Assembly: GCA_018857735.1 (NCBI GenBank)
Contig: JABMCL010000338.1
Location: forward strand, 225,001-289,000
DNA: 64,000 nt
Reading direction: 5' to 3'
DNA from: Alviniconcha marisindica
Taxonomy: Eukaryota; Mollusca; Gastropoda; Provannidae
The translations under genes were made by a program, and so were the position numbers. This document shows positions 37,278 to 48,313 of the stretch, in pieces. The notes below the pieces were generated by a model. The model worked only from the letters and a program-made list of their open reading frames with translations, did not search any database and was not told the origin of the DNA. Within the stretch, counting starts at the first letter, position 1. The number at the start of each line of letters is the position of its first letter.

Positions 37278-37550
37278 CTACCCACTCTACAACAACTTAC
37301 CCATTCCACAACAGCCTACCCACTCCACAACAGCCTATCCAGCCTACAACAGCATACCTACCCCAGGACAGCCTGCCCACTCCACAACAGCCTACCACAA
37401 TATCCTACAACGGCATATCCACTCCAGCATACCCACTCCACGACAACATACCCACTCCACAACAGTCTATCGTACCCACTCCACGACAGCATACCGGGCC
37501 ACTCCACAACAACCTCCCCACTCCACAACAGCCTACCCATTCCACCACCC
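37278..37550. repeat. Degenerate about 19-bp minisatellite
   Basis: Units like CCACTCCACAACAGCCTAC repeat with irregular spacing. They generate a 291-residue frame rich in PLHNSL, which is not a gene. Confidence 0.85.
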
Positions 37551-38597
37551 CGCACACCCGGCTCTTTACGAGTAGAGGAGAGTTCGCTGGTGAAGAAGTG
37601 CCTTTGCCCCGTGACCGCCCGCCCCACAGCCGGAGTTGCCAAGGCCCCCCTGCTGCGGACCTCAATGACGTCGCTTTTCCTCCCCGCCGTTCGCCATTCA
37701 GCGCCTTCAGCCTGGCTTCCCTTTGGTCCTTCTTCAGGCCTCCTCACCCGGGACACGGCCTTGTCACCGCGCAGCGCACCTCCACACCTCCACACCTCCC
37801 CCTCTGCTCGCTGCCTCCCACCCCTCCCTCCCGCTCCGCGAACTGGCTGGCTCTTGGTGGAGCCTTGTTGGCCCCCAGCTCCAATCTGTGTGTGTGTCTG
37901 GGGGGGACGGGAGGAGGAGGGGCTAGAGGGGAGATCTAAGCTTTGGGGGTGTGGGTGGGGGGAGAAATCTGATTTTTTTCACATGGAAGCTTCGGTAATT
38001 AGCCACTGTCCTCGAGGAAAGACAGCAGCCACAGAGCTGGACTACCCAGTTTACTAATTGATTCTCGACAGACGTTTGCCAGCACGGCAATATCACTGCG
38101 ACGGGGGTTTTTTAAAATAATATTTTTTATGCCTACACGGGATTTACTATTGTTGCTGTTCCTTTTATTCCCGGAGGGGTGGGGGGGGGTCTCATCTGAA
38201 AGATTTGCCACTGAGGATATTGTAGTGTTTGTATAGTTCTCAGTTAGAAGATAACATCCAGCAGGTTACTGCTCGAACACTAAAAAAGAAGAAGAAGAAA
38301 ATTGTTCCCTTCAGAAAGAACCTACTTGGGAGCATAAGGCCCTTACCAGGTCCGATCCAATTCTTTATGCTAGGTGCAATCGGTCCTATGGGAAGTCCAT
38401 GTATATAATTATATCAAGTGATGGTTTTTGTTCTTGTTGTCGAAGAAGTGTCCAGTGGAATCTCAGTTTCTGGTCTGATCTGTTTCACATTGCTTGAACA
38501 AGGAACAGTTCAATGCTTGGTCAGGATTCCCGCCCTGTCAGCAGGGCCCACTACCCCATCTTTCTGACTCCAGGCTTCTCCCAGTCGTCAGAAACAC
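37551..38597. other. Non-coding stretch, no recognised gene
   Basis: GC-rich to 37940, then AT-richer. G run near 38175-38190 and GAA triplets near 38287. Confidence 0.45.
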
Positions 38598-38905
38598 TAA
38601 GTTAACATGGTGCTTAACGTCCACAGAAACCATAAGGCTTATCAGGGACGGGGAGAAGGGGGAATGGGGTATGGAGGTGGGGGAAGAGGGAGATTATATA
38701 CCTAACGCTACACTGTCACCACCAGTATGACTCCTGCATGAAGATGGGCAGTGATGAGAGCCATTTTAATGTTTCATTGTGAGGGACAAAGTCACAAGAC
38801 AGTGTCCACAGACTACAGCTTTTGAAGAGAAAGGAGAGCCGAAACGGTAAACCGAGGTCCCTCTGCTTACCAGCCTAACGCCTTACCGCTAAGCCAAACC
38901 GGCTC
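38598..38905 (-). mobile_element. tRNA-derived SINE (A type), minus strand
   Basis: The reverse complement begins at 38905 with AGCCGGTTTGGCTTAGCGG, then GACCTCGGTTTACCGTTTCG (mutated B box), CTCTCCTTTCTCTTC, GTCTTGTGACTTTGTCCC, GAAACATTAAAATGGC, GGTGGTGACAGTGTAGCG and a C-rich segment. It ends with the shared module CTGATAAGCCTTATGGTTTC, TGTGGACGTTAAGCACCATG, TTAACTTA. No clear TSD found. Confidence 0.9.
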
Positions 38906-39868
38906 ACGTGAGGAACAGGAAAGGACGACAGCAAATATCCATTACCAAAGAGCTCCCTTCGTCCCATTAAGGAACTCGAGCTGTTCAAACCCTCATTGCC
39001 CAAGTGCGCCAAGACCTCCGGTGAAGAAGCTGATACCAGCCGACCCCTAATGTCCGCCACGTTACGTCCAGCCTCCCCAGCCCTTTGTGTCCGGCACCGC
39101 CACTGCCTCTCTGTGTAATGAGACCTGTACACAAACCCCATCACAGTTGTTGAACAGGCTACCACTACAGCCGTAACAGTCCGTCGTACGTTATGGCAAA
39201 GGCCTCTCAAGTGCTTCTGGTTGTGCGGGTCCGGTCCACTCTTCGCGGTTCTTCAAAGGTTGCTTTGCGTGTGAACACAACCTTTCTTCAATATTTCCGT
39301 GTTAACGGCCGCACACGGGGGACCCAGTCGAGGGTGTAGTGGAGGCGGGTGGAGGAGGGGGGGGTGGGGAGGGAGAGTGGTGGTGAAGAATTTAGGCTTA
39401 TTTATGTTAACAGCGAAAGAAAGCTGCGGTTCTGAATCGCCGTTTTCCACTTCGCCTTATCTTCCGAGTGGACAGGCACGATACTGGTGAGTCGAACACA
39501 ACTGCAACGTCACGTCGCCGTTTTAACATCGCTGTTGTCAGTCAGTACCGTATCGATCTACGCCGTGTAATTCAGCGTGAAGTGGCGGTATCACTCGGTG
39601 TCCTACCGCCATATCACGTGGTGACATATCGCCGTATCGAGTCATTCGGTGTTAGCATCACTCGAATCACGCATCACTCGAACGTGAAATCACCGTATAG
39701 AACGAATTAAGTGCACATAACCGATCACTGTCATGTTCAGTTGAATTTATTGCTTTATAACTATGAATGATTCTCGTGCGTTATATGTTCAATACACTTT
39801 GTTGGGTCGCAAGGTTTTTGGCTCATTTGCAAACACTACACAAGAGGTCAAAACGCAAAGCATCGGGA

Positions 39869-39869
<1 letters not shown>
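38906..39869. other. Non-coding stretch, G-rich patch
   Basis: G-rich 39336-39382. At 39480-39700 loosely repeated CACTCGAA and CGTATCGA phrases give a repetitive texture without a clear period. Confidence 0.4.

Positions 39870-39952
<83 letters not shown>
39870..39952. repeat. AC microsatellite
   Basis: Pure AC repeats. Confidence 0.95.
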
Positions 39953-39954
<2 letters not shown>

Positions 39955-40071
39955 TTGCTTGTCATCCTCACGCAAAAACATCACAATCTCTGAACGAAGC
40001 AAAAACAAAACAAAAAGCAGCAACAACAAAATAGCACCGACTCTACTGAACGTCTAGTATCGTAACCACAA

Positions 40072-40874
40072 ACCTGTTCTTAATTGGGCGAATGTTTGTT
40101 CGCGAACCTAGCTGGGAGTATTCGGCGAACCTAGTTGGTTCTTAATTGGGCGAACTTTTGCTTCGCAAACCTAGTTGGGAGTATTCGTCGAACTGCGACG
40201 AAGCTATATTCGGGGTCCAAAAAGCTTCGCTCAACATGTTCTGGGAACATTCGCCCTATTCTGACGAACATTGCCTCTGATTGGCTGAGAGCAGAGCTCT
40301 GCTGTGGATGAGGAAGAAATAAAAATAAAAATGGATGACGGCGTCGCTAGGTTCTTCACTCGCTTCGGTGGGATTTTTATTTTGTTTGTTGACTTGTGGG
40401 ACTCAGGCGCAGCCTTGTCTCGGGGACGCAGAATGAGACAGTAGTTAGCTGAATTACCCTGTAGGTAGGTAGTGTTGCTTAATGTCCTCAGATGTCAGTT
40501 GACATATTAGGGACAAGCTGAGACCAATGCCGAAGCATGGTTCAGTATAGCTTTACGTCCACGGAAACCAGAAGGCTCGTTAGGACGGACAGCCCAGAGA
40601 GTCGAGGTGCCCGAATTACCCTGTGAGGGATGATTAAAGTATATTGACTTTACTTAAGCCTACATTTTCGATCATGCTGTCTGCTGCGCGTCAGCCGCAA
40701 GTTCGGGCCGAAGCTTGCATCTGATTACAAGCCAGTTGTGAATGAAGTAAAGTTCGTCGAACTGTCCGAACCATGTTCGGCGAACAAAAAGTTCAATTAA
40801 GAAACGAATCATAGTTCGTCGAACTGTCCGAAGTATGTTCGGCTGACAAACATTCGCCCAGTTAAGAACGGGCT
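40072..40874. mobile_element. Foldback-like DNA element with composite inverted termini
   Basis: The left end has two 62-bp direct units (40076-40137, 40138-40199) beginning GTTCTTAATTGGGCGAA. The right end reads as their inverse: GTTCGTCGAACTGTCCGAA recurs with the same 62-bp spacing at 40752 and 40814, and the end complements to CCCGTTCTTAACTGGGCG. Both arms are rich in self-complementary GTTCGNCGAAC-like words. No transposase frame is present, so it is non-autonomous. Length excluding the nested SINE is about 640 bp. Target duplication not resolved. Confidence 0.75.
40451..40624 (-). mobile_element. D-type SINE-like element nested in the foldback element, 12-bp TSD
   Basis: GAATTACCCTGT occurs at 40451-40462 and 40613-40624, enclosing 150 bp. 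The reverse complement starts GGGCACCTCGACTCTC, contains CCTAACGAGCCTTCTGG and GTGGACGTAAAG, TGCTTCGGCATTGGTC, CCCTAATATGTCAACTGAC, GAGGACATTAAGCAACAC and ends in ACCT repeats. It matches 12051-12226 closely. Confidence 0.95.
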
Positions 40875-40954
40875 TTACCGAAACGCTCCCTGGAAGTCGG
40901 GGGAACTTCTCAAATGAAAAAGCAAGGCAACGAATGTGGAGATGGCCACCAGGA

Positions 40955-41012
40955 TGCAACGCAATACAGTACAATAATACTTTATTAGTCCTTAAAAAGG
41001 AAATTCGATGCA
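40955..41012 (-). mobile_element. LINE/SINE 3' tail remnant
   Basis: The reverse complement reads GAATTTCCTTTTTAAGGAC, TAATAAAGTATTATTGTACTG, TATTGCG. A short hairpin followed by AATAAAG and TATTG repeats is typical of many animal non-LTR element 3' ends. Confidence 0.55.
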
Positions 41013-41289
41013 GGGTTTCAAGTGTTCTGAAGAATGACGAGCAAGACGGAGATGTCACGAACGTCGGGTTTCGGGTACTGTCTCGCATGGCGGCTTTCTT
41101 TATGACGTCAGTCATTGACACCGCACAGCCGTCCCGGAGATGTCATCGGCGTTATGATCATTGTCACGTCTGCTGAAATTGCTGCAGTGTGAAGATCGTC
41201 AAAACTACGTGATTGCCGTTGTGTGGAATTAGGCTTCAGTCCTGGAGGTTTCTGTTATGAAAAGCATACCGAGACGATGCTGGTCCAAG
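41013..41289. other. Non-coding stretch, no recognised feature
   Basis: A GGCTTCAGTCCTGG word near 41231 matches the array at 41927-42345. Confidence 0.4.
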
Positions 41290-41480
41290 TTTTAAAAAAA
41301 TCAAAAAATCTGAAACAAGAATGATGCTAGCGTTCTAAAACAAGATCCAACACACATAAAAGGTTTAAAAAAAAAAAAAAACGCTATTTATTAGGACAAA
41401 ACACAACCTGCAAATTTTCGGGGTAATCCCCTTTATCAAGCTACAAAAAAACGACACTTAAATAACAGTTAAACGGTGAA
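41290..41480 (-). repeat. Hairpin-bearing dispersed repeat, copy 3
   Basis: The reverse complement gives TTTAACTGTTATTTAAGTG, AGCTTGATAAAGGGGATTAC, CCCGAAAATTTGCAGG, GTCCTAATAAATAGCG, a T run, AAACCTTTTATGTGTGTTGG, TGTTTTAGAACGCTAGC. It is full-length relative to 8195-8377. Confidence 0.85.
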
Positions 41481-41610
41481 AAACGATGAAAAATGAGACG
41501 GAAGGTCCAAGTTAGTCTACTGAATGTTGTATGGTTTGTATTGTTTACTGCTGCCAAATGAATTTCCCCACGCAATTGACCAATATCTTAACGTATGTAG
41601 TTTGAGAGAC

Positions 41611-41613
<3 letters not shown>

Positions 41614-41676
<63 letters not shown>

Positions 41677-41685
41677 TCTCTCTCT

Positions 41686-41744
<59 letters not shown>

Positions 41745-41752
41745 CTCTCTGT

Positions 41753-41808
<56 letters not shown>
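41614..41808. repeat. TG, CT, TG compound microsatellite
   Basis: TG repeats at 41614-41674, CT repeats at 41675-41755 with a CCTTC and a TTC interruption, TG repeats to 41808. Confidence 0.95.
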
Positions 41809-41810
<2 letters not shown>

Positions 41811-41837
41811 ATTTTGTTGTTGTGCTTTAATGTGGAA

Positions 41838-41914
41838 CTACAACTTTAATTTCCCGCTGGGATCAAAAAGGTACATTGCTAATGTTTGTTGTTGTTAAAG
41901 TTGTATTGTATTGT
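41838..41914 (+). mobile_element. LINE/SINE 3' tail remnant
   Basis: TTTAATTTCCCGCTGGGATC then AAAGTTGTATTGTATTGTG. Same architecture as 40955-41012: short GC hairpin, then a TATTG tail, here with an internal insertion. Confidence 0.5.
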
Positions 41915-41926
41915 GAAAGTGTGTGA

Positions 41927-42345
41927 AGGCGGCTTCCTGCACATTTCTATTATGCCTAGCAAAAAGCGATACAATTCCAACTTAATGCGGATGGAAGCGG
42001 CTTCAGTCCTGGACATTTCTACGGCCGGTAGGCTATCATTTCTACTGTGCCTAGCGATGTAATTCCAAGCGATAGCGTATGAAAGTGGTTTCAGTCCTGG
42101 ATATTTTTATGGGTAGGCTACCTTTTTCTCTACGCCTAGCATGAGGCGATGCCTTTCCAAGTGATAGCGTGAGAATGCAGTGGCTTCAGTCCTGGACATT
42201 CCTACGACTAGGAAGAGGCGATGCCTTTCCAAGTGATAGCGTGAGAAGGTGGCTTCAGTCCTGGGCTTTTCTATTATGCCTAGCTGCGATGCAGGCCCAA
42301 GTCAATGGAAGCGTGCGAAGGCGGCTTCCTGGACATGTCTCTTGC
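41927..42345. repeat. Degenerate 70-100 bp tandem array
   Basis: About five units sharing GGCTTCAGTCCTGGACATTT, CTATTATGCCTAGC, GCGATGCCTTTCC and AAGTGATAGCGTGAGAA. Spacing varies from 70 to about 95 bp. Confidence 0.75.
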
Positions 42346-42569
42346 TTGTACAGCCAGCGGCGCTGCTATTGAGAGGGATTTTCTGGTGGGGCTGGCAGCT
42401 CGTTAGAGTGACCAGAGAACTGATGAGGTGGTGTCATTAATGGCCTTCATCTTCGTTCCGCCTTTGCTGCTCGCGCATGCCTCTGTGTGCCCTGTGGGCT
42501 TACACGCTCACTGGAATGAAACCGCTAAGCTTAATTACTGTGTGAGCCAGCTGAGAGAGAGCGAGAGGG
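42346..42569. other. Non-coding stretch, no recognised feature
   Basis: Nothing recognised. Confidence 0.4.
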
Positions 42570-42672
42570 ACAGACAGACAGACAGACATAGACAGACAGA
42601 CATAGACAGACAGACAGACAGATAGACAGACAGAGACAGACAGACAGATAGAGACAGCGAAAGAGAGAGGGA
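42570..42672. repeat. GACA/GATA microsatellite
   Basis: GACA repeats with GATA and ATAGACA variants, ending in GA. Confidence 0.9.
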
Positions 42673-43068
42673 AAAAGAACGAATGAGTTTTCCTTGACGA
42701 TAGTAATGGAATAAGTCCAGCCTGATACAGTACTTTTTTACATTCAGCCCTTGGAGCAAACAGTCAAAAATAAAACAGCAACTGAATTTCAGCTAGATGC
42801 AATGTCAGCTATTAAGGGGGAGTGGGGAGAGAGAGAGAGAGAGAGAGTAAACAGACCAAAGACACCAAGCCTAACTTCATTCTGCTGCAAAGGTTATGGC
42901 TCCACCTACAACCTACCGACTTCGACCGAAGGACCAGCCTTGATTGAAAGTCTGTAAATGACCAGATTTGCACGGTTTCTATGGACCTGGTAAAACATGG
43001 TCGGACTGACGGAGAAAACACGGACTGTTACACTCCCAGCGGCCTCTTCCGTGCATTGCCCTGACCGT

Positions 43069-43150
43069 GTCAATCACGAAGTAAGTAAACATGGTGCTGA
43101 ACGTCCACAGAAACCATAAGGCTTATTAGGGACAGGGATGTCGATCACGA
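43069..43150 (-). mobile_element. 60-bp C-type insertion (tail module only), 11-bp imperfect TSD
   Basis: GTCAATCACGA (43069-43079) and GTCGATCACGA (43140-43150) differ at one base and enclose 60 bp. The reverse complement is CCCTGTCCCTAATAAGCC, TTATGGTTTCTGTGGACG, TTCAGCACCATGTTTACTTA. This is the 3' module of the A-type SINE and nothing else. Confidence 0.8.
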
Positions 43151-43501
43151 GACTGCTGCTGAACCTAAAACCTAGCTCCAGCGGACGAAGAGAAATGATA
43201 GAACGATGAAGCTCGCACGATTACCACCCACCACCACCACCGCAACCAACAACAAGAAGGCGCAGTAGACCACCCACCTACACAGGCGGTGAAGCACGAC
43301 TTTCTTTCGGTAACTAAATACGACCTGAAATAGTAGGTGACTGAAGAAGGGAATGGTTACCGTCAACAGGAAATCCTAATTGACCAGTCCAACAAGACCA
43401 TAAGATGGACAGACGTTCACCTTCTCCCAGTAAAAAAAAAAAAAACGAGAAAAAAAAGAGAGTATGTGAAATGTGAAGAGTTACAACTAGACGGGAGGTA
43501 A
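43151..43501. other. Non-coding stretch, no recognised feature
   Basis: Nothing recognised. Confidence 0.4.
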
Positions 43502-44145
43502 ACGTTATCTGTCACCCCCTCCCCACTTTTTGTGTCATCCCTTTCTGTGTCACCCCTCTCCCTGTTACCCTCTCTGTGTCACCCACTGCCTTTGTGTCAT
43601 CCTTTCTCTCCCCTCCCAGTCTCTGTGTTACTCTCTCTTTGTAACCCCGTCTCTCTGTGTCACGCAGTCTCTCTGTGTTACCCTCTATCGCTGTCATCAT
43701 CTCTCTCTGTCACCCGCTGAGGCACCCCCTCTCTCTGTCGTCCCCTTCCCTTGCGTCATCCTTTCTCTCTGTCACCCCCTCTCTCTGTCACCCCCTTTCT
43801 CTCTATGTCACCCCTCTATGTCACCCTCTCTCTGACTCCTCTCTCAGTCACTCCCTCTGTCTGTCACCCTCCCCCTGTGTCACCCCTGAGAGTCACCACT
43901 CTCTGTGTCACCCCCTCTTCCTGTGTCACCCCTTCTCTGTGTCACCCTTCTCTCTGTATCGCTTCCTCTTCCTGTGTCACCCTTCTCTTTGTCACCCTTC
44001 TCTCTGTCACCCCTTCTCTGTGTTACCCCTCTCTCTCTGTCGCTCCCTCTTCCTGTGTCACCCTTCTCTGTGTCACCCCTCTTTCTGTGTCACCCCCTCT
44101 TTTTCTGTGTCACCCCCTCCCCTCCTCTCTCTGCCACCCCCTCCA
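43502..44145. repeat. Degenerate minisatellite of CTCTGTGTCACCCCT units
   Basis: About 640 bp of 14-20 bp units of the CTCTGTGTCACCCC type with spacing and base variation. The 188-residue CHPSL-rich frame is an artefact. Confidence 0.9.
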
Positions 44146-44401
44146 TTCCTCACACTATGCACGCCGCCGTGGCCGTGTAGACGAGGTTTGGGAAGTGTCC
44201 AGGTGTTCTCGACCATTCATTAGTTAGTTACTAGGGGCCAGACTGCCTCAGGTGTCGATCTGCTGAGGTCTGAAATGGATCTCCCTCGCCACCAGTCCCG
44301 CGGGACTTCCGGTTTGGCTGCAGATTGGCTGATCAGTGTCACCCTCTCGTGGATTGACTGCTTGCCCAATTTACATTCTGGACAAAAACAGAGACTTTCA
44401 A
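44146..44401. other. Non-coding stretch, no recognised feature
   Basis: Nothing recognised. Confidence 0.4.
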
Positions 44402-44593
44402 AGCCCAATTTTTCAGAGTTCACAGGAACTGTGTGAAAGTCGAGGTGGCCGTCCTGGGTTTTCCATCCTAATGAGCCTTACGGTTTTTGTGGACGTAAAG
44501 CAACATTGAACCATGCTTCGGCATTGGTCACAGTTGGTCCCTAATTTGTCAACCGACATCCGAGGACCTATATCATCATCGCCAGCCCAATTT
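44402..44593 (+). mobile_element. D-type SINE-like element, two-core form, 10-bp TSD
   Basis: AGCCCAATTT at 44402-44411 and 44584-44593 encloses 172 bp. The body is GGAACTGTGTGAAAGTCG, AGGTGGCCGTCCTGGG, CCTAATGAGCCTTACGG, TTTGTGGACGTAAAGC, GCTTCGGCATTGGTCAC, CCCTAATTTGTCAACCGAC, GAGGACCTATATC, with an ATC tail. A similar CCCAATTTAC word also lies just upstream at 44366, so the TSD is slightly less secure than at 40451. Confidence 0.85.
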
Positions 44594-45386
44594 ACAGTCT
44601 GTCTAAAGCATTGGTCTTTGACTACCCAGTTTACAGGAAAGCGGACGATCGCAGTCTCACGTCTGGACCCAATTTAAGTTGGGCGATCAAAGTACAGCTT
44701 GCCATAGCGCAGCTGGGAGCCCTTTCTCAAAGCTAAGTCGAGCATGCACTATGTCATAATTATAGGTGACGTGTTACGTCCAGTTACAAGCTAGCAACTG
44801 TTCAAGAGAGAAAACTCCTTCCCAAAGTGTTACTCGAAGAATCGGTCACCCCAGGTGCATTTTTGTCTATATCCTGTACCCGGAAAGGGACATCATCTAT
44901 TTTTATGTCAGTTATATTTAGCTTGTGACACAGATTTGACCAGACGCTGCACTGATGGACTGATCCTTGATTATCTGACGCCCAGTCAACCGTGAAGGTG
45001 ATATGAGGACGAAACACAAGTGGCCAAACGGTCATGTCACCACTGAGTACCAGTCTAATTAATCTCTCTTCATGTCATACTCTGTGTTTGAAGAGGTTTG
45101 GGGAAAATGAAGCTCAATGAATTTTGGAGGCAGAATTCTTGCACGCGCTAAGCAAAACCATGCACCGACATGGTTACAGTCTATTAGGGACGGGTCGACG
45201 GAATCCAGCTTACTTCCAGCTTTAAAGAGGGGATCTTTGGCAGCTCTGGACTGCCAGGTGAGGGAGACCTACACTTCAGCGTCCGCGGTACCCCGGTGCG
45301 GGGTCGATAGACTAACCAGTGAAAAAGGCTACACAGTCATTTCATCAAATGCGCAGAGGCATTTGACCAATTTCCCCATATCCCCC
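44594..45386. other. Non-coding stretch with a B-type fragment
   Basis: GACGCCCAGTCAACCGTGAAGG at 44978-45000 is a minus-orientation fragment of the B-type module. No TSD seen. Confidence 0.5.
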
Positions 45387-45408
45387 CCCTCTCTCTCTCT
45401 CTCTCTCT

Positions 45409-45483
<75 letters not shown>

Positions 45484-45490
45484 ACTCGTA
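45387..45490. repeat. C, CT and AC microsatellite
   Basis: Short C run, CT repeats with small interruptions to 45453, then AC repeats. Confidence 0.95.
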
Positions 45491-45533
45491 GACCCACGCA
45501 CACACGCACGAACAGAGAGACAGAGACAGAGAG

Positions 45534-45630
45534 ATTTATGACGGATATAAATTGACTTGTATGATTCATGTCTTTATAATTGTCAGACATAAATTCTCTT
45601 TTTGCGCTCTACCTCCCCACCCCCTCCCCA
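45534..45630 (+). repeat. Microsatellite-associated dispersed repeat, copy 2
   Basis: TTTATGACGGATATAAATTG, TGTATGATTCATGTCTTT, TCAGACATAAATTCTCTTTT and GCGC with a CCTCCCCAC end matches 10498-10590. Confidence 0.75.
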
Positions 45631-45654
45631 CGCCTTAACATATCCCCCCTTACA

Positions 45655-45783
45655 CAACACACATGTACACACGCACGCGCGCGAACCGGCACCCACGCAC
45701 CCACATACATACATACATGCACGTACGCCGTGCACGCACTCACGCACGCACGCACCCACCCACACAGACACAAACGCACTAAC
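45655..45783. repeat. AC/ACGC/ATAC-rich simple sequence
   Basis: Imperfect AC, ACGC, ACCC and ATAC repeats. Confidence 0.8.
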
Positions 45784-45856
45784 AGAGAGATGCCGTCACC
45801 TAAAAGTCGACATAAACCAATCCGCTACAGAATCTAGAACGAATGGGGCAAATAGT

Positions 45857-45901
45857 ACTCCAAAGCAAGTAAGTAAGTAACTTGGTGTTTGACTCACTCC
45901 A
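45857..45901 (-). mobile_element. 33-bp B-type tail insertion with 6-bp direct repeat
   Basis: ACTCCA at 45857-45862 and 45896-45901 encloses AAGCAAGTAAGTAAGTAAC, TTGGTGTTTGACTC: the reverse complement of the B-type tail only. A 6-bp duplication is weak evidence by itself, but the arrangement matches the other copies. Confidence 0.55.
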
Positions 45902-46717
45902 CTGACGTCACACGTACAACAAGGGACATAACAGACACCCGCATCGCCTGCTTACGAGTGAATAAAAGATGTAAAAAATAAAATCTACCAAGGTCACGTC
46001 AATTTTATTTTATTTTTAAATTATTATTTATACCTCATTATCTCAGTAATAAACCTGTTATTTTGATGGACCCTCGTCGACACGGATATGTAAGCATACA
46101 AAAAAAGAGAGTTAAAAATATATATATTGTCCAGGATCATGCACAGTCTTTTGTTTAAGAACGTGGTTCGACAAATAAATACACTAACACGCACATTTTC
46201 TTTTAATTATTAAAGTAATATATTGCATAGCTTTAGATTTACGATGCATTGACACGACTCAGGGCTTTTCTTGCAGGTTTGAATACCAGTTTTATGTTCC
46301 AGCTTTAACTTATTTATTTACACTTTTTTATAAAAGAAATAACACACATGGTTTGTTTCGTCATCATTATGCGCCGGATGTCTATCCGGCTGTCACTACG
46401 ACTTTTTCTCTTCCATGCTGCGGTCTGTTGTGTCTTATGTTTTTATGATTGACTTCTTCTTCTTACTTTTTATGTAGTCTTTTAACATCAGTGTTATTAG
46501 GGTAAACTGGTCTCATGATTATCAAGATAACATATAAATAAATTAGGCCAAAACTACAACAATCAAATCATGTTTGAATAACTACACATTAGTTTGCACT
46601 CGCAAAAGCAAACACGCATGTATATCCATGCGCATAGCTTTTTTTACGTGATCTTTGGCGTGAATGCGTGAGTGGGTGCTCTTGGCATCCTGGTACATTC
46701 CTTGAGCTCTTGTCACT
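45902..46717. other. AT-rich non-coding stretch
   Basis: Nothing recognised. Confidence 0.4.
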
Positions 46718-46757
46718 TGGCAATAAAGTTGTTGTATTGCATGGTATTGTATAGTAC
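46718..46757 (+). mobile_element. LINE/SINE 3' tail remnant
   Basis: GGCAATAAAGTTGTTGTATTG, CATGGTATTGTATAG: an AATAAAG then TATTG-repeat tail as at 41838-41914. The upstream body is not recognisable. Confidence 0.45.
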
Positions 46758-47149
46758 CTACATCTAGGGGAGCGTCATAGCGATTTACTGCGCTAAGAGC
46801 AATAATTAACCTTGACATGACTGTCTTCACACGCTGGCTGTTCGGTATGAGCGAGTGCTCACGTCATCCCAAGTGTCCACTGTCTCTCCTCCAACACGTC
46901 GGTTCAGGGCGCCCGTACAACCACCCCCTGTTCGGGCCAACAGCAAGAGATGTGTTGGAAGGTACAGCTGCCTTTTCTCAAGATCACTGCTGTCATTTGC
47001 ATCACTGTCATCTGCAAAGCCGTCGTTGGTTGTGCGAGTCACCGTGAGGAATAATTCGCTCTGCTTCACACGAACACTTCGTTGTTCTCTTGCTTCTCTT
47101 TATCCGCTGAGTCTTGGCTCACGGAATTTCACGAGGGCATGCGGATAAC
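46758..47149. other. Non-coding stretch, no recognised feature
   Basis: Nothing recognised. Confidence 0.4.
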
Positions 47150-47660
47150 ATAATGCGTTGCATCGAAGGGTTTCACATGTTCATTCAGTAACATAATTTT
47201 ATAATTAATTATGTTGCATCAACAGTTTTAACATGTGCAAGCTGATACCATACTTATGTGTTGCATTTTGAGTTGTAAAATATGCATGCAGATTATCGTG
47301 TGATGTATTGACCGATTTTAAGCGTGCACACACAGAACATACTGTGTTTCGCCCAAAAAACTAAATGTTCACGCATATTTTTTTCACGTTCACGTATTTT
47401 TTATATATAATACTTTATACTTTATTGTTTTGGTAGGACTATGCTCTACATGTATATAGAATATCATATTTAGGTTAATATGTATCATGTGAGCGCTTAG
47501 GGCATTGATGAGCGCATGATAAATGTACATTATTATTATTATTATATAACACACTTATGTGTTGTATCAACAGTTTTAGAATATGCACACTGATGACATA
47601 CACTGATGTGTGTATCAAAAGTTTTCAGATATGCACGCAGACAACTTACTTACATGTCAT
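47150..47660. repeat. Degenerate GCATCAACAGTTTTAACATG array, interrupted
   Basis: Units with TATGTGTTGCATCAACAG, TTTTAACATGTGC and GCTGATACCATAC occur near 47155-47330 and again at 47548-47660. The interruption includes a LINE-like end at 47487-47546 (GTGAGCGCTTAGGGCATTG, AGCGCATGATAAATGTAC, ATT repeats). Confidence 0.6.
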
Positions 47661-48149
47661 AGCGTCTGACGTGTGCCTGCAGATCATCACACCACGTTCA
47701 AAATACGTTTTTTGTCATAACTTTGCATCTTCCGTGACATGTCACCATTCGGAATGTATCGCGGTGCAGCTGTCAAGAAATCCATTGGGGTTGGAAGATC
47801 GACATCAAGAAATCCATTGGGGCTGGAAGATCTACATCGAAATAAATGCGTCTGATGCTGTTCTTTGAAAGAAGAAAAAAGAAAAGAAAAAAAAAGCGGT
47901 TTTCTGTTCAGGACTTACTGTGCAGGGTTAGAATCGCTCTGGTCCATTTCGTGTCTCTGTTGCGTACAGAAATTGTGACTGAATTTTGTTTGGAATAAGG
48001 TGAAAATGAAAGACACAGAGACTGACATCGGGAAATAATAACTTCTACATGATCACCGATGATGTATAGTTTTATATCTTTATGTTTGTTTTCCTCCAGG
48101 TTCCACGCTTTAAGGAGGTTTCAGGAACGTAAAGTTCACAGAGGTCCAA
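47661..48149. other. Non-coding stretch with a 32-bp duplication
   Basis: TCAAGAAATCCATTGGGG plus TTGGAAGATCGACA is present in two tandem copies at 47773-47836 with two substitutions. Confidence 0.7.
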
Positions 48150-48206
48150 ATACATAAAAGGTTTAACAAAAAATAACGCTATTTATTAGGACTAAACACA
48201 ACATGC
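48150..48206 (-). repeat. Hairpin-bearing dispersed repeat, copy 4 (partial)
   Basis: TACATAAAAGGTTTAAC, AATAACGCTATTTATTAGG, ACTAAACACAACATGC matches the central part of copy 3. The hairpin part is missing. Confidence 0.8.
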
Positions 48207-48313
48207 TTAGTTTATGTAATATAAATATATAACGCTTATATAATAAATTATACTAAGTATATAAGGCTTAAAGTTCTCAGAGGTCTTTAAAGTGCATGAG
48301 ACATGAACGAGTT

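Noticed and set aside
37182..38057. 291-residue plus-strand open frame with PLHNSL repeats
   Set aside because: The repeats follow a degenerate 19-bp minisatellite and the remainder has no recognisable domain.
38598..38730. Short coding frame over AACGTCCACAGAAACCATAAG
   Set aside because: It lies inside the SINE tail module.
43657..44223. 188-residue CHPSL-rich frame
   Set aside because: It arises from a degenerate CTCTGTGTCACCCC minisatellite and is open in three frames.
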